NCBI GenBank assembly: GCA_005768755.1
Contig: VAFL01000002.1
Location: forward strand, 326,472-390,471
Direction: 5' to 3'
Length of the DNA stretch: 64,000 nt
From: Paracoccus denitrificans
Lineage (GTDB): Bacteria > Pseudomonadota > Alphaproteobacteria > Rhodobacterales > Rhodobacteraceae
A program made the position numbers and the translations under genes. The notes beneath the pieces are model-generated. The model was not told where the DNA came from, ran no database searches, and worked only from the letters and a program-made list of their open reading frames with translations. Shown piece after piece: positions 44,105 through 52,295 of this stretch (the first letter of the stretch is position 1; each line of letters begins with the position of its first letter).

Positions 44105-44785
44105 ATGCTTAAATTCACGCCCATCATCCTGATAATCGCCTACTCGCTGGCGATGTGGTTCTTTTCGGTCTGGCGACTGAAGCGCGAGATGGCGGTAAAT
44201 TCGACGCCGTTGAACGATCAACGGCTGAACCCGCTGCTGGACCGGCTGGGTGCTGCCATGGATTTGCCGCGCATCAAGGCACAGGTCTACGAAATCCCGA
44301 TCGTGAACGGGTTGGCGGCACCGGATGGCCGCATTTTCATCACCCGTGGCTTCATCGACCGGATGGACAAGGGCGAAGTCACCCCAGAGGAGATCGCAGG
44401 CGTCGTCGCGCATGAGCTTGGCCATGTCGCCCACGGTCACAGCAAGCGCCGGCTGATCGATTTTGCCGGGCAGAACGTCATTCGCAGCGTCCTGATCGTG
44501 ACGATCGGCCGCTTCGTGCCCTTCATCGGACCGTGGCTGGTCAATCTGGCCATCATGGCGCTTGCCGCCCGGTTGTCGCAGGCGGACGAGTTCGAAGCGG
44601 ACCGGTTCGCCACCGCGCTGTTGATCAAGGCAGAGATAGGGGCCGAACCGCAGATAACCCTGTTCGAGAAATTGAACCGCCTGTCAGGCCGGCGTGGCAA
44701 TGCAGCCCCAGCCTGGCTGCTGTCGCATCCCGCCACAGAAAAGCGCATCGACGCCATTCGGGAAAACATCCGTCGCTGGCAATAG
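44105..44785 (+). CDS. M48 family metallopeptidase
   Basis: 226 residues. An N-terminal membrane helix (FTPIILIIAYSLAMWFFSV) precedes the catalytic domain, with HELGH in GVVAHELGHVAHGHSKRR, a second hydrophobic stretch (VLIVTIGRFVPFIGPWLVNLAIMALAA) and the third ligand region QADEFEADRFATALL. It resembles compact HtpX/Oma1-type proteases for membrane protein quality control, with the active site on the cytoplasmic or membrane face. It stands 131 bp after the VWA gene and is convergent with fnrL (2-bp gap). Confidence 0.92.
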   Translation: MLKFTPIILIIAYSLAMWFFSVWRLKREMAVNSTPLNDQRLNPLLDRLGAAMDLPRIKAQVYEIPIVNGLAAPDGRIFITRGFIDRMDKGEVTPEEIAGVVAHELGHVAHGHSKRRLIDFAGQNVIRSVLIVTIGRFVPFIGPWLVNLAIMALAARLSQADEFEADRFATALLIKAEIGAEPQITLFEKLNRLSGRRGNAAPAWLLSHPATEKRIDAIRENIRRWQ

Positions 44786-44787
44786 TG

Positions 44788-45552
44788 TCAGGCGATCATC
44801 GCGCCATCGCCGTCCGCACCGCTTTCTAGCAACAGGCTTTCGAAATCGGTCAGGGTCACACCGCGCTTGCCCTCGATCTCGATCAGGCCATCACGCTTCA
44901 ACCCGGTCATCTGCCGGCTGACCGTTTCTATCGTCAGACCAAGATAGTCCGCCATCGCCTCTCGGGTCAGGGGCAGGGTCAGCCGCATTTTCCCGGTGGC
45001 TTCAGCATTCTGCAGCCGTGCCTGGCGCCGGGCGATGATCGACAGGAATGACGCAATCTTTTCGCGCGCGGTTTTCCGGCCAAGCACAAGCAGCCATTCG
45101 CGCGCGGCATCCAGTTCGTCAAGCGTCATCTCCAGCAGCCGCGACGGAATGCGGGGATTGTCGCGCATCATCTGTTCGAACGGAAGGCGGCGGAAGCAGC
45201 ACAACTCAACATCGCTGATCGCTGTCACCGTATAAGCCGCGACCCGACGACCCGGCCGACCCATGAAATCGCTGGCCATCAACAGGCCCACCATCTGCGT
45301 GCGCCCGTCTTCCAGTGTCTGGGTCAGGGTGGCGACGCCGTCGATAATCGACGCAACGAACTCCATCTCATCGCCGGCCCAAAAGATCACCTGCCCGGCG
45401 CTGAAGTTCTTATAATACTTCGTTTTTTCTAATTTTTCCAGATCATCCGCGTCACAGTGGGCGCAGACCGCACGATAGCGAATCGGGCAGCTTTCACAGC
45501 TTTCCTGGAATTGCGTAACCCTGCAGTCGCTGATGGCGGATTTGATGTGCAT
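44788..45552 (-). CDS. fnrL: FNR-type oxygen-sensing regulator (FnrL/FnrP)
   Basis: About 254 residues. N-terminal cysteines in CESCPIRYRAVCAHC and SDC, plus central CC in DVELCCFRR, provide ligands for an oxygen-labile [4Fe-4S] cluster. The cAMP-type beta-roll and a helix-turn-helix with ETVSRQ (the E-x2-SR that reads TTGAT) follow. ATG 45552 has AGGA 10 bases upstream; ATG 45561 would add three residues but lacks a spaced ribosome site. The start codons lie inside a perfect FNR palindrome, suggesting autoregulation. Divergent from hemN, as in Rhodobacter. Controls the switch to microaerobic and anaerobic metabolism and tetrapyrrole synthesis. Confidence 0.95.
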   Translation of the reverse strand: MHIKSAISDCRVTQFQESCESCPIRYRAVCAHCDADDLEKLEKTKYYKNFSAGQVIFWAGDEMEFVASIIDGVATLTQTLEDGRTQMVGLLMASDFMGRPGRRVAAYTVTAISDVELCCFRRLPFEQMMRDNPRIPSRLLEMTLDELDAAREWLLVLGRKTAREKIASFLSIIARRQARLQNAEATGKMRLTLPLTREAMADYLGLTIETVSRQMTGLKRDGLIEIEGKRGVTLTDFESLLLESGADGDGAMIA

Positions 45553-45555
45553 CAA
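45542..45555. promoter_or_regulatory. Perfect FNR box between fnrL and hemN
   Basis: TTGAT-GTGC-ATCAA is an exact match to the FNR consensus TTGAT-N4-ATCAA. It overlaps the fnrL start codons on the minus strand. Its centre (45548.5) is 41.5 bases from the A of the second hemN ATG (45590) on the plus strand. Confidence 0.9.
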
Positions 45556-45583
45556 TGTCATATCCTGTGCGCAGCTTATTCCT

Positions 45584-46948
45584 ATGCAAATGGAACACGA
45601 ATCGCAACTTGCCCGTTTCGGGCTGTTTGACACGCGCGTGCCGCGATACACCTCTTATCCGCCTGCGACCCAGTTCACACCGACGGTCGGTGGTGATCAG
45701 GTTGCTGGCTGGCAGGCTGACATTCCGGCAGGCAGCACAATCTCGCTTTACCTGCATGTCCCATTCTGCCGCAGGCTGTGCTGGTTCTGCGCCTGCCGGA
45801 CGCAAGGCACAAAGTCGGACGATCCGGTCCTCGCCTATGCCGAAACGCTGCTGGCAGAACTGGCGCTGCTGAAATCGCGTCTCGCGCCGGGAATCCGCTT
45901 GTCCAGGATGCACTGGGGTGGCGGCACGCCGACGCTGATGCCACCTGATTTCATCTCGCGCGTGGCCGGTGCCGTGTTCGACGCCTTTCCTTTGGCGGAC
46001 GGTGCGGAATTTTCTGTCGAGATTGACCCGAACGAAATCGACGCCGCACGGATGGACGCCCTGACCCAGGCAGGACTGACGCGCGCCAGCATCGGCATTC
46101 AGGATTTCGATCCGGAGATCCAGAAGACAATCGGCCGCGAGCAGAGCTTTGCGATCACGGCGCAGGCGGTGGAAATGCTGCGCGCGCGCGGGATCACGAA
46201 CATCAACGCCGATATTCTGTTTGGCCTGCCGCATCAGGATAATATAAGCATCGCTGAATCGGTTCAGCAGCTGCTGGCGCTGGCACCGTCGCGCGTGGCG
46301 CTGTACGGCTATGCACATGTTCCGTGGATGGCGCGGCGGCAATCCCTTATCCCGACCGAGGCCCTGCCCTCGACCGAGGCGCGTCTGGGACTGTTCCAGA
46401 CTGCGCGCCAGCTGTTCATGACCGACGGCTATGAAGAGATCGGCATAGACCATTTCGCGCTGCCGAAGGACGGCCTGGCGCAAGCGCAGCGTGCTGGAAA
46501 GCTGCGGCGCAATTTTCAGGGCTATACGGACGATCAGGCCGATGTGCTTGTCGGCATCGGCGCCTCGGCGATTTCGCGTTATCCGCAGGGAATCGCGCAG
46601 AACGCGCCTGCCACGGCCGCGCATGTTAAGGCAATCCGCGAGGGTGGTCTGTCTGTCACCCGCGGACATGCCTTCAGCCCCGAGGATCTTTGGCGCGCCC
46701 GCATGATCGAAGCGCTGATGTGCGATTTCCGCATCGACGCGGGTGAAATGAAGGCGCGCTTCGGCTTTGATAAAGCAATGCTGCGCACGCTTTTCGAACC
46801 GATCACGACCCGGTTTGGTGAAATGGTGCGCTTGGCACCCGACGGCTCGTTGATTCTGCCGTTATATGCACGGCCTCTGACGCGCATGATCGCCCGGATG
46901 CTGGATGCTTATGACATGGCCGAGGACGGACATTCCCCAGCCATCTGA
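45584..46948 (+). CDS. hemN: Oxygen-independent coproporphyrinogen III oxidase
   Basis: 454 residues from ATG 45584 (ATG 45590 also possible). Radical-SAM motif CxxxCxxC plus the extra Cys of true HemN: FCRRLCWFCAC. PRYTSYPPATQF at the N-terminus, GGGTPTLMPP, the EIDPNEID motif and YGYAHVPWM are diagnostic of HemN rather than HemW. It decarboxylates coproporphyrinogen III anaerobically. There is no Shine-Dalgarno before either ATG. A perfect FNR box just upstream indicates activation by FnrL under low oxygen. Confidence 0.97.
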   Translation: MQMEHESQLARFGLFDTRVPRYTSYPPATQFTPTVGGDQVAGWQADIPAGSTISLYLHVPFCRRLCWFCACRTQGTKSDDPVLAYAETLLAELALLKSRLAPGIRLSRMHWGGGTPTLMPPDFISRVAGAVFDAFPLADGAEFSVEIDPNEIDAARMDALTQAGLTRASIGIQDFDPEIQKTIGREQSFAITAQAVEMLRARGITNINADILFGLPHQDNISIAESVQQLLALAPSRVALYGYAHVPWMARRQSLIPTEALPSTEARLGLFQTARQLFMTDGYEEIGIDHFALPKDGLAQAQRAGKLRRNFQGYTDDQADVLVGIGASAISRYPQGIAQNAPATAAHVKAIREGGLSVTRGHAFSPEDLWRARMIEALMCDFRIDAGEMKARFGFDKAMLRTLFEPITTRFGEMVRLAPDGSLILPLYARPLTRMIARMLDAYDMAEDGHSPAI

Positions 46949-46967
46949 TCGGATTGCTTCACCTGCC

Positions 46968-46999
46968 GCGCTGGCTTTCCAACTTTTTGCAGCCAGCGC
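46968..46999. terminator. Hairpin between convergent hemN and rodZ
   Basis: GCGCTGGCT (46968-46976) pairs perfectly with AGCCAGCGC (46991-46999) around a 14-base loop that contains TTTTT. Location between convergent genes supports a terminator role. Confidence 0.6.
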
Positions 47000-47013
47000 C
47001 TGACGGCCCCCGA

Positions 47014-48306
47014 TCACTGGCTGAGAGGCACCGGTTGGGCATCGCCACGATCAGGCGCGATCATGCCCGGATCCGCCGACGCGACCGAGATGATCTGCCG
47101 CAGATCTTCGTCCTTGGTCAGGTCGGCGAAGGCATAGCGTGCGGTCAGATTGGCCGGCGTCATTTCCAGGTTCTTGACCACCTGTGCGCCGGGTGCCGCC
47201 GGGCCGTAGGTTCGGCCGTTCACAGCGAAATAGACCGCGCCAGAATTGCCCGCGCGCAGGATCGGTGCCGCTTCCAGTTTTGGCATGGCAAAGCGTTCAC
47301 CCGCGTCCATTGTCTTTTCCAGCAGCACCGTCCCATCGGCCGAGGTGACGCGCACCCATGCGGGACGGACCGCCAAAATCTCAAGCTCGGGCGCGTCCGA
47401 GGCGAGAGTGCGCACGGCCATCTGTTCGGCCGGCAGCTGCGGGCCATAGGTGCCCGATTGCGCCAGCTGGCGCTGCGTATTCGACGGCTGGGCCGCTCCG
47501 TTCGCGGCAGGGTCCACGGGATCGGGCGCGGATGCAGCCGCCACTTCCGCTGGCGAAGGCAGCTCTGGATCGATCGAGGCGATGGGTCCGTCGCGCGCCG
47601 TCAACACAGGCACTTCAAGGACTTGCGGGCGATAGATGCGGTCAATCCCTTCGGGCTGCGGCAGGTTGACCGCCAGATCCGTCAATTCATCTGCTTCGGG
47701 TTGCGCCGTACCTTCGACCGGGTCCAGCGTCGCCGTGATACCGGGCGTGTGGTCACCGGGCGTCAGGTTCACCTTCTGCAGTTCCTGCAGGACAGACCAA
47801 CCGCCATAGCCAAGCCCCGCGACAAGCGCGATCAGAACCATGACCGAGCCGATGGCCCGCGGCTCGACCGATGACCAGAAGGATTCGGGCTGCGGGATGA
47901 ACAGCGCGCGCGGGTTCGCCAGGGCCTCGGACGGGTCAGAAGGGCGGCGCTGCGGCTTCGGACCAGAGGCCACCGGAGACATGCCGTGCGGCGGCTGGAA
48001 ACCCGATTCGGCGCAGAACCGCGCAAAGACGATGTCCGGATCCATCTTCAGATAGCGTGCATAGGACCGCACGTAGCCGGAAATGAAGCTTGGCGCATCG
48101 AAGGCGGAAATGTCGCAATTCTCGATAGCAGCGATATAGCCCGCGCGGATCCGCAGCTCTCGCTGCACGTCCAGCAGCGATTTTCCCAAGGTCGCACGCT
48201 CGCCCCGCATCAAATCGCCGAGACGCGTCTCGAATTCGCCACCATCGATATCCGAAGATACCGAATCGTCACGCTGTGGCGCAGCCTTTGCCGGCAGCCT
48301 GATCAT
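47014..48306 (-). CDS. rodZ: RodZ-like helix-turn-helix membrane protein
   Basis: 430 residues. The N-terminal HTH_25 domain (LGDLMRGERATLGKSLLDVQRELRIRAGYIAAIENCDISAFDAPSFISGYVRSYARYL) is followed by one transmembrane helix (IGSVMVLIALVAGLGYGGWSVL), a long Pro/Ala/Glu-rich periplasmic linker and a C-terminal DUF4115 beta domain (PAWVRVTSADGTVLLEKTMDAGERF). This is the RodZ layout, linking MreB to the elongasome. ATG 48306 is preferred to an in-frame GTG one codon upstream. The linker is longer than in E. coli RodZ. hemA lies 111 bp upstream on the same strand. Confidence 0.9.
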   Translation of the reverse strand: MIRLPAKAAPQRDDSVSSDIDGGEFETRLGDLMRGERATLGKSLLDVQRELRIRAGYIAAIENCDISAFDAPSFISGYVRSYARYLKMDPDIVFARFCAESGFQPPHGMSPVASGPKPQRRPSDPSEALANPRALFIPQPESFWSSVEPRAIGSVMVLIALVAGLGYGGWSVLQELQKVNLTPGDHTPGITATLDPVEGTAQPEADELTDLAVNLPQPEGIDRIYRPQVLEVPVLTARDGPIASIDPELPSPAEVAAASAPDPVDPAANGAAQPSNTQRQLAQSGTYGPQLPAEQMAVRTLASDAPELEILAVRPAWVRVTSADGTVLLEKTMDAGERFAMPKLEAAPILRAGNSGAVYFAVNGRTYGPAAPGAQVVKNLEMTPANLTARYAFADLTKDEDLRQIISVASADPGMIAPDRGDAQPVPLSQ

Positions 48307-48417
48307 CACGCCTGTCCTACTTTACCTGCCCGTCGAAAGCCGCGAATCGCAACTTTGCATAGTTTAGTTAAGACAAGGTTATCACAGAGGCGAGAGACGA
48401 TCACCCCGCATCCGAAG

Positions 48418-49647
48418 TTACGCGACAGCAACCGAACGATTCAGTTGGCACTGTGACCAAAGCGCGTCCATGGCGTGAACCAGGCCATCGATCTGATCGG
48501 GCGAATGCACCGGCGAGGGCGTGAACCGCAGCCTTTCCGTGCCGCGCGGCACCGTCGGAAAATTGATCGGCTGGACGTAGATTCCAAAATCTCGCAGCAG
48601 CATGTCCGACAGTGCCTTGCAGTGAACCGGATGGCCGACATGGACCGGCACGATGTGGCTGCCATGGTCAATGATCGGCATGCCGAGACCCTTCAGGCGC
48701 ATCTTCAGGATCCGCGCGTGCAGCTGCTGCATGTCGCGCAGCTTCTGTCCTTCGGTCGTTTTCAGAAACGCGATGGAAGCCGCAGCACCAGCAGCCACAG
48801 CCGGCGGAAGCGATGTCGTGAAGATGAAGCCAGGCGCATAGGAGCGAATCGCGTCAACCATCTTCGCGCTTGCGGCGATGTATCCGCCAAACACGCCATA
48901 GGCCTTGCCAAGCGTGCCGTTGAAGATATCGATCCGGCCCGTCAGACCGTCGCGTTCGGCCACGCCGCCGCCGCGCGGACCATACATCCCCACGGCATGA
49001 ACCTCGTCGAGATATGTGAGTGCACCGAATTCCTCGGCCAGGTCGCAGACCGCCGCGATAGGTCCGAAATCGCCATCCATCGAGTAGATCGATTCGAAGG
49101 CGATCAGTTTCGGCGCCTGCGGATCGTCTGCTGCCAGCAACTCGCGCAGATGGGCCAGATCGTTATGACGGAAAATCCGCTTGGCACCATCGAAGCGCTT
49201 GATGCCTTCGATCATCGAGGCATGGTTCAACTCGTCCGAATAGATGATCAGGCCGGGAAACAGCTTTCGAAGCGTCGACAAGGTCGCATCATTGGCGATG
49301 TAGGCGCTTGAAAAAACCAGCGCAGCCTCCTTGCCATGCAGGTCGGCAAGCTCAGCTTCCAGTCGCTTATGGTAAACGGTCGTGCCCGAGATATTGCGCG
49401 TCCCGCCAGAGCCGGCGCCGGTCGCGTCCATCGCTTCGTGCATGGCGGCCAGCACGACGGGGTGCTGGCCCATGCCCAGGTAGTCATTGCCGCACCAGAC
49501 CGTAATCTCCTGCTCGGAGCCGTCCGGGCGGGTCCAGACCGCGTGCGGATAGGCGCCCTTGCGCCGTTCGATATCAATAAAAGTCCGATAGCGGCCTTCG
49601 TCGTGAAGCTTGCCGATCGCCTGATCTAGGGCGGCATCATAGTCCAT
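48418..49647 (-). CDS. hemA: 5-aminolevulinate synthase
   Basis: 409 residues, colinear with the Rhodobacter HemA/ALAS: EGRYRTFIDIERRKGAYP, VWCGNDYLGMGQHP, GAGSGGTRNISGT, DEVHAVGMYGPRGGG, and the PLP lysine in FNGTLGKAYGVFGGYI. It condenses glycine with succinyl-CoA, the committed step of tetrapyrrole synthesis in alphaproteobacteria. An FNR-like box lies 59-72 bp upstream of the ATG, consistent with oxygen control through FnrL. A longer N-terminus from 49683 is possible but lacks support. Confidence 0.97.
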   Translation of the reverse strand: MDYDAALDQAIGKLHDEGRYRTFIDIERRKGAYPHAVWTRPDGSEQEITVWCGNDYLGMGQHPVVLAAMHEAMDATGAGSGGTRNISGTTVYHKRLEAELADLHGKEAALVFSSAYIANDATLSTLRKLFPGLIIYSDELNHASMIEGIKRFDGAKRIFRHNDLAHLRELLAADDPQAPKLIAFESIYSMDGDFGPIAAVCDLAEEFGALTYLDEVHAVGMYGPRGGGVAERDGLTGRIDIFNGTLGKAYGVFGGYIAASAKMVDAIRSYAPGFIFTTSLPPAVAAGAAASIAFLKTTEGQKLRDMQQLHARILKMRLKGLGMPIIDHGSHIVPVHVGHPVHCKALSDMLLRDFGIYVQPINFPTVPRGTERLRFTPSPVHSPDQIDGLVHAMDALWSQCQLNRSVAVA

Positions 49648-49705
49648 CGCGGGTCCCTTGCCTTGCTTGCTGGGGGCGATCATGTCAGATCAATCTCTTG
49701 CGACA

Positions 49706-49719
49706 TTGATAAGGGTCAA
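49706..49719. promoter_or_regulatory. FNR-like box upstream of hemA
   Basis: TTGAT-AAGG-GTCAA matches the FNR consensus at 9 of 10 fixed positions. It lies in the divergent region between hemA (-) and the M20 dipeptidase gene (+). A class II position (-41.5) would put the hemA transcription start near 49671, giving a ~24-base leader. Confidence 0.7.
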
Positions 49720-49801
49720 ACGCCCAAAGTTACAGGGCAAAATTCCCGAACTGTCGCGACGAAACCGCACTTTTAACCCAAGAAAAACAGTCAGGAAAGC
49801 C

Positions 49802-51184
49802 ATGTCCAACGCCAAAATCGACCAAGTTCTCGACCGGCTGGATGCCGGATTGCCGGCCGCGCTTGACCGTCTGCTGGGGTTTCTGCGCATCCCTTCGATT
49901 TCCACCGACCCGGCCCATAACAAGGATGTGTCTGACGCCGCAAGCTGGCTGGTGGACGAATTGCGCGACCTTGGTTTTACCGCTGATATCCGCGAGACGA
50001 CGGGCCATCCGATGGTCGTTGCATCCTCCCCGCAAGGCACTGAAAGAACGCTTCTTTTCTATGGACATTACGATGTGCAGCCGGTCGATCCGCTGAACTT
50101 GTGGAACCGCCCGCCCTTCGATCCGGAGATCGAGGATACACCGGCGGGCCGCGTCATTCGCGGGCGCGGCGCGGCCGACGACAAGGGCCAGCTGATGACC
50201 TTTGTCGAGGCATGCCGGGCCTGGAAGGCGGTGCATGGCGAACTGCCAAAGGGGCTGACGTTGCTGTTCGAGGGCGAAGAGGAATCCGGTTCGCCCTCGC
50301 TGATCCCTTTCCTTAAGGAAAACCGTGACGAGTTGTCGCAGTCGCTGGCGCTGATCTGCGATACGGGCCTGTATTCGGACGGTCGCCCGGCGATTTCCAG
50401 CCAGTTGCGCGGGCTGGTGGGCGAGGAGATCGTGGTCCACGCCGCCGATCAGGATCTGCATTCGGGCAGTTTCGGGGGCCTTGCCGCCAACCCGATCCAG
50501 ATCCTGTGCAATGCGCTGGCGGCGCTGAAGGATGAAAACGGGCGCGTCACCCTGCCCGGCTTCTATGATGGCGTGCAGGAACTGCCCGACACGCTGCGCC
50601 GCGACTGGGAGGCGCTGGATTTCGATGCCGAGGAATTCCTGTCGCGCGTGGGGTTGAAACACCCTGTTGGCGAAAAGGGCCGCATGCCGCTGGAAATGGT
50701 ATGGAACCAGCCGACGGCGGAAATCAACGGCATTACCGGGGGTTACACCGGCGACGGCTTCAAGACCGTGCTGCCGGCCGAGGCGCGCGCAAAGGTCAGC
50801 TTTCGCCTGACCGGCACCCAGGACCCCGAAAAGATCCGCACCGCCTTCCGCGCCCATGTCGAAAGCTTCATCCCCGCCGATTGCCGGGTGGAATTCCACG
50901 AACATGGCGGTTCGCCCGCCGCCGTCATGGACCTGTCCGACCCCGCATTCGAGGCGGCAAAACAAGCCCTGTCAGATGAATGGGGCCGCGAGGCAGTGTT
51001 CATCGGCATGGGCGGGTCGATCCCGATTGCCGGGGATTTCAAGCGTATCCTTGGCATGGACGCGATGCTGATCGGCTTTGGCCGCGACGATGATCGCATC
51101 CATTCGCCGAACGAGAAATACGATGTCGAAAGCTTCGCCAAGGGCGCGCGAAGCTGGGCGCGTATCCTTGCCGCACTTCGCTGA
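49802..51184 (+). CDS. M20 family dipeptidase
   Basis: 460 residues of the M20 zinc peptidase family. Metal ligands and catalytic residues appear in FYGHYDVQPVDP (His, Asp), VIRGRGAADDKGQLM (bridging Asp), LLFEGEEESGSPSL (general base Glu and ligand) and ICDTGLYS. A dimerisation lid domain occupies the middle (DLHSGSFGGLAANPIQIL, NGITGGYTGDGFKTVLPAEA). It hydrolyses dipeptides or N-acyl amino acids in the cytoplasm. ATG 49802 gives the family N-terminus; upstream codons are non-conserved. Divergent from hemA. Confidence 0.95.
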   Translation: MSNAKIDQVLDRLDAGLPAALDRLLGFLRIPSISTDPAHNKDVSDAASWLVDELRDLGFTADIRETTGHPMVVASSPQGTERTLLFYGHYDVQPVDPLNLWNRPPFDPEIEDTPAGRVIRGRGAADDKGQLMTFVEACRAWKAVHGELPKGLTLLFEGEEESGSPSLIPFLKENRDELSQSLALICDTGLYSDGRPAISSQLRGLVGEEIVVHAADQDLHSGSFGGLAANPIQILCNALAALKDENGRVTLPGFYDGVQELPDTLRRDWEALDFDAEEFLSRVGLKHPVGEKGRMPLEMVWNQPTAEINGITGGYTGDGFKTVLPAEARAKVSFRLTGTQDPEKIRTAFRAHVESFIPADCRVEFHEHGGSPAAVMDLSDPAFEAAKQALSDEWGREAVFIGMGGSIPIAGDFKRILGMDAMLIGFGRDDDRIHSPNEKYDVESFAKGARSWARILAALR

Positions 51185-51191
51185 CAGATCA

Positions 51192-51214
51192 GGGGCGCCC
51201 GCGGCGCCCCTTTT
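51192..51214. terminator. Terminator between M20 dipeptidase and transglycosylase genes
   Basis: GGGGCGCC / GGCGCCCC (8-bp perfect stem, CGC loop) is followed on the plus strand by TTTTCC. It lies between convergent genes just after the dipeptidase stop. Confidence 0.8.
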
Positions 51215-51217
51215 CCT

Positions 51218-51856
51218 TTACTGGCAATAGGATTGGCTGCGTGTCCACGCGGCGATCTGCCCGCGTTTCGAGGAACTGCGCAGCGGCATCCAGTCCCGCG
51301 CCACCCCGCGCCAGCCGCCATTGCCCCGCGCGATCGCATTGTCCCGCCCAACCTGCTTGGCGGCGATCTTCACGGCACAAGCCATGTTTTCGCTTCCTTT
51401 GGTCAGCGACCCGCTGCAACCGTAATTGCGCGCCGTCGCGGGCGATATCTGCATAAGCCCCAGATAGCGCCCGCCTGCCCCGCTGGCCTTCGCATTGTGG
51501 CTGCTTTCATGGCGCGCCACAGCAGACAGCAGACCGGCCCAGAAGGCGCGCCGATTCGCCAGGTTCTGCTTGGCGTAGCCGGGACAAAATTCCATCACAT
51601 CGGACGGCACGCGCGACATGAGAACCGCGCCCTCGCGGTCAAGTGCCGCAAGCGTGGCGCGGGTCCATTCGTCGTCATTCTGACGCCCGTCCCAACGCAT
51701 ATCCGGCAGCGGCTCTGACCCCGGCATCGCGGCAATGGCGCGTTCCGCCAGTCCGGGCTTTGATGCAGCCAGCGTCGGCGCCTCAACGGCTGAGCGACCG
51801 ACATCGTCACATGCCGCCAGTGAAAGACCGATAACCGCGCCTGCGGCAAACTTCAT
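51218..51856 (-). CDS. Lytic transglycosylase lipoprotein (SLT domain)
   Basis: 212 residues starting at ATG 51856, which yields a lipoprotein signal peptide (GAVIGLSLAAC, lipobox LAAC). The C-terminal SLT domain has the catalytic Glu in AVARHESSHNAKASG, the GRYLGLMQISPATARNYGC motif and a later NGGWRGVARDW. It cleaves peptidoglycan glycan strands with 1,6-anhydro product, anchored to a membrane from the periplasmic side. Cysteines in EFCPGYA and YGCSGS may form disulfides. Confidence 0.9.
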   Translation of the reverse strand: MKFAAGAVIGLSLAACDDVGRSAVEAPTLAASKPGLAERAIAAMPGSEPLPDMRWDGRQNDDEWTRATLAALDREGAVLMSRVPSDVMEFCPGYAKQNLANRRAFWAGLLSAVARHESSHNAKASGAGGRYLGLMQISPATARNYGCSGSLTKGSENMACAVKIAAKQVGRDNAIARGNGGWRGVARDWMPLRSSSKRGQIAAWTRSQSYCQ

Positions 51857-52295
51857 TAAAGCACACATATGTCCCATCGCGTTGAGTGTCGTTGGCAAGC
51901 CGCTAGTCGAAACCGGCGCGCAAGCAAACTGAAATCTGGTAAAGACTTGGCGAGCAGAGCGGGTTTTTGCCCAAGGTTGCCGCTTGGGCCGCTGCCTTCA
52001 TCGCGTCTGGCACCTATGTGCAAAGCGAGCGGTGGTGCGCTTGCGCTGTCTTCCCGCGCTCCGCGGATAGCCGTCAGGCAGGCGGCCGTGGGCTGCTGCG
52101 ATTTAACCGCCCAGCCGAATGCGATGCGTTTCGCCGCCGTCGAGCGCGAGATAGACTGCAGAACATCCAGCTCATGACGACCCGTCTGTTCCCTGACGGA
52201 TGTCTTTCGCCCCGGTAAGCCCCGCGCCACCGCGCACCCTTGCCCGCAATCCCTGCACGGCATAGAAAACAGGCCGACAAGACAGGACAGACGCC
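51857..52295. other. 439-bp intergenic region without a convincing gene
   Basis: The region lies between the divergent transglycosylase and gatB genes. Several open frames cross it on both strands, but none has a ribosome site, recognisable domain or typical codon use. Just before gatB an AGGA ribosome site is visible. Promoters for both flanking genes must lie here. No RNA gene was recognised. Confidence 0.4.

Noticed and set aside
44788..45651. Longer fnrL reading frame with a Cys-rich N-terminal extension
   Set aside because: The extension would run through the FNR box and the hemN promoter and lacks a ribosome site; FNR-like proteins start close to the first cluster cysteines.
51856..52263. 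Open frames in the transglycosylase-gatB gap
   Set aside because: No ribosome site, no recognisable domain, and overlapping alternatives on both strands of equal quality.
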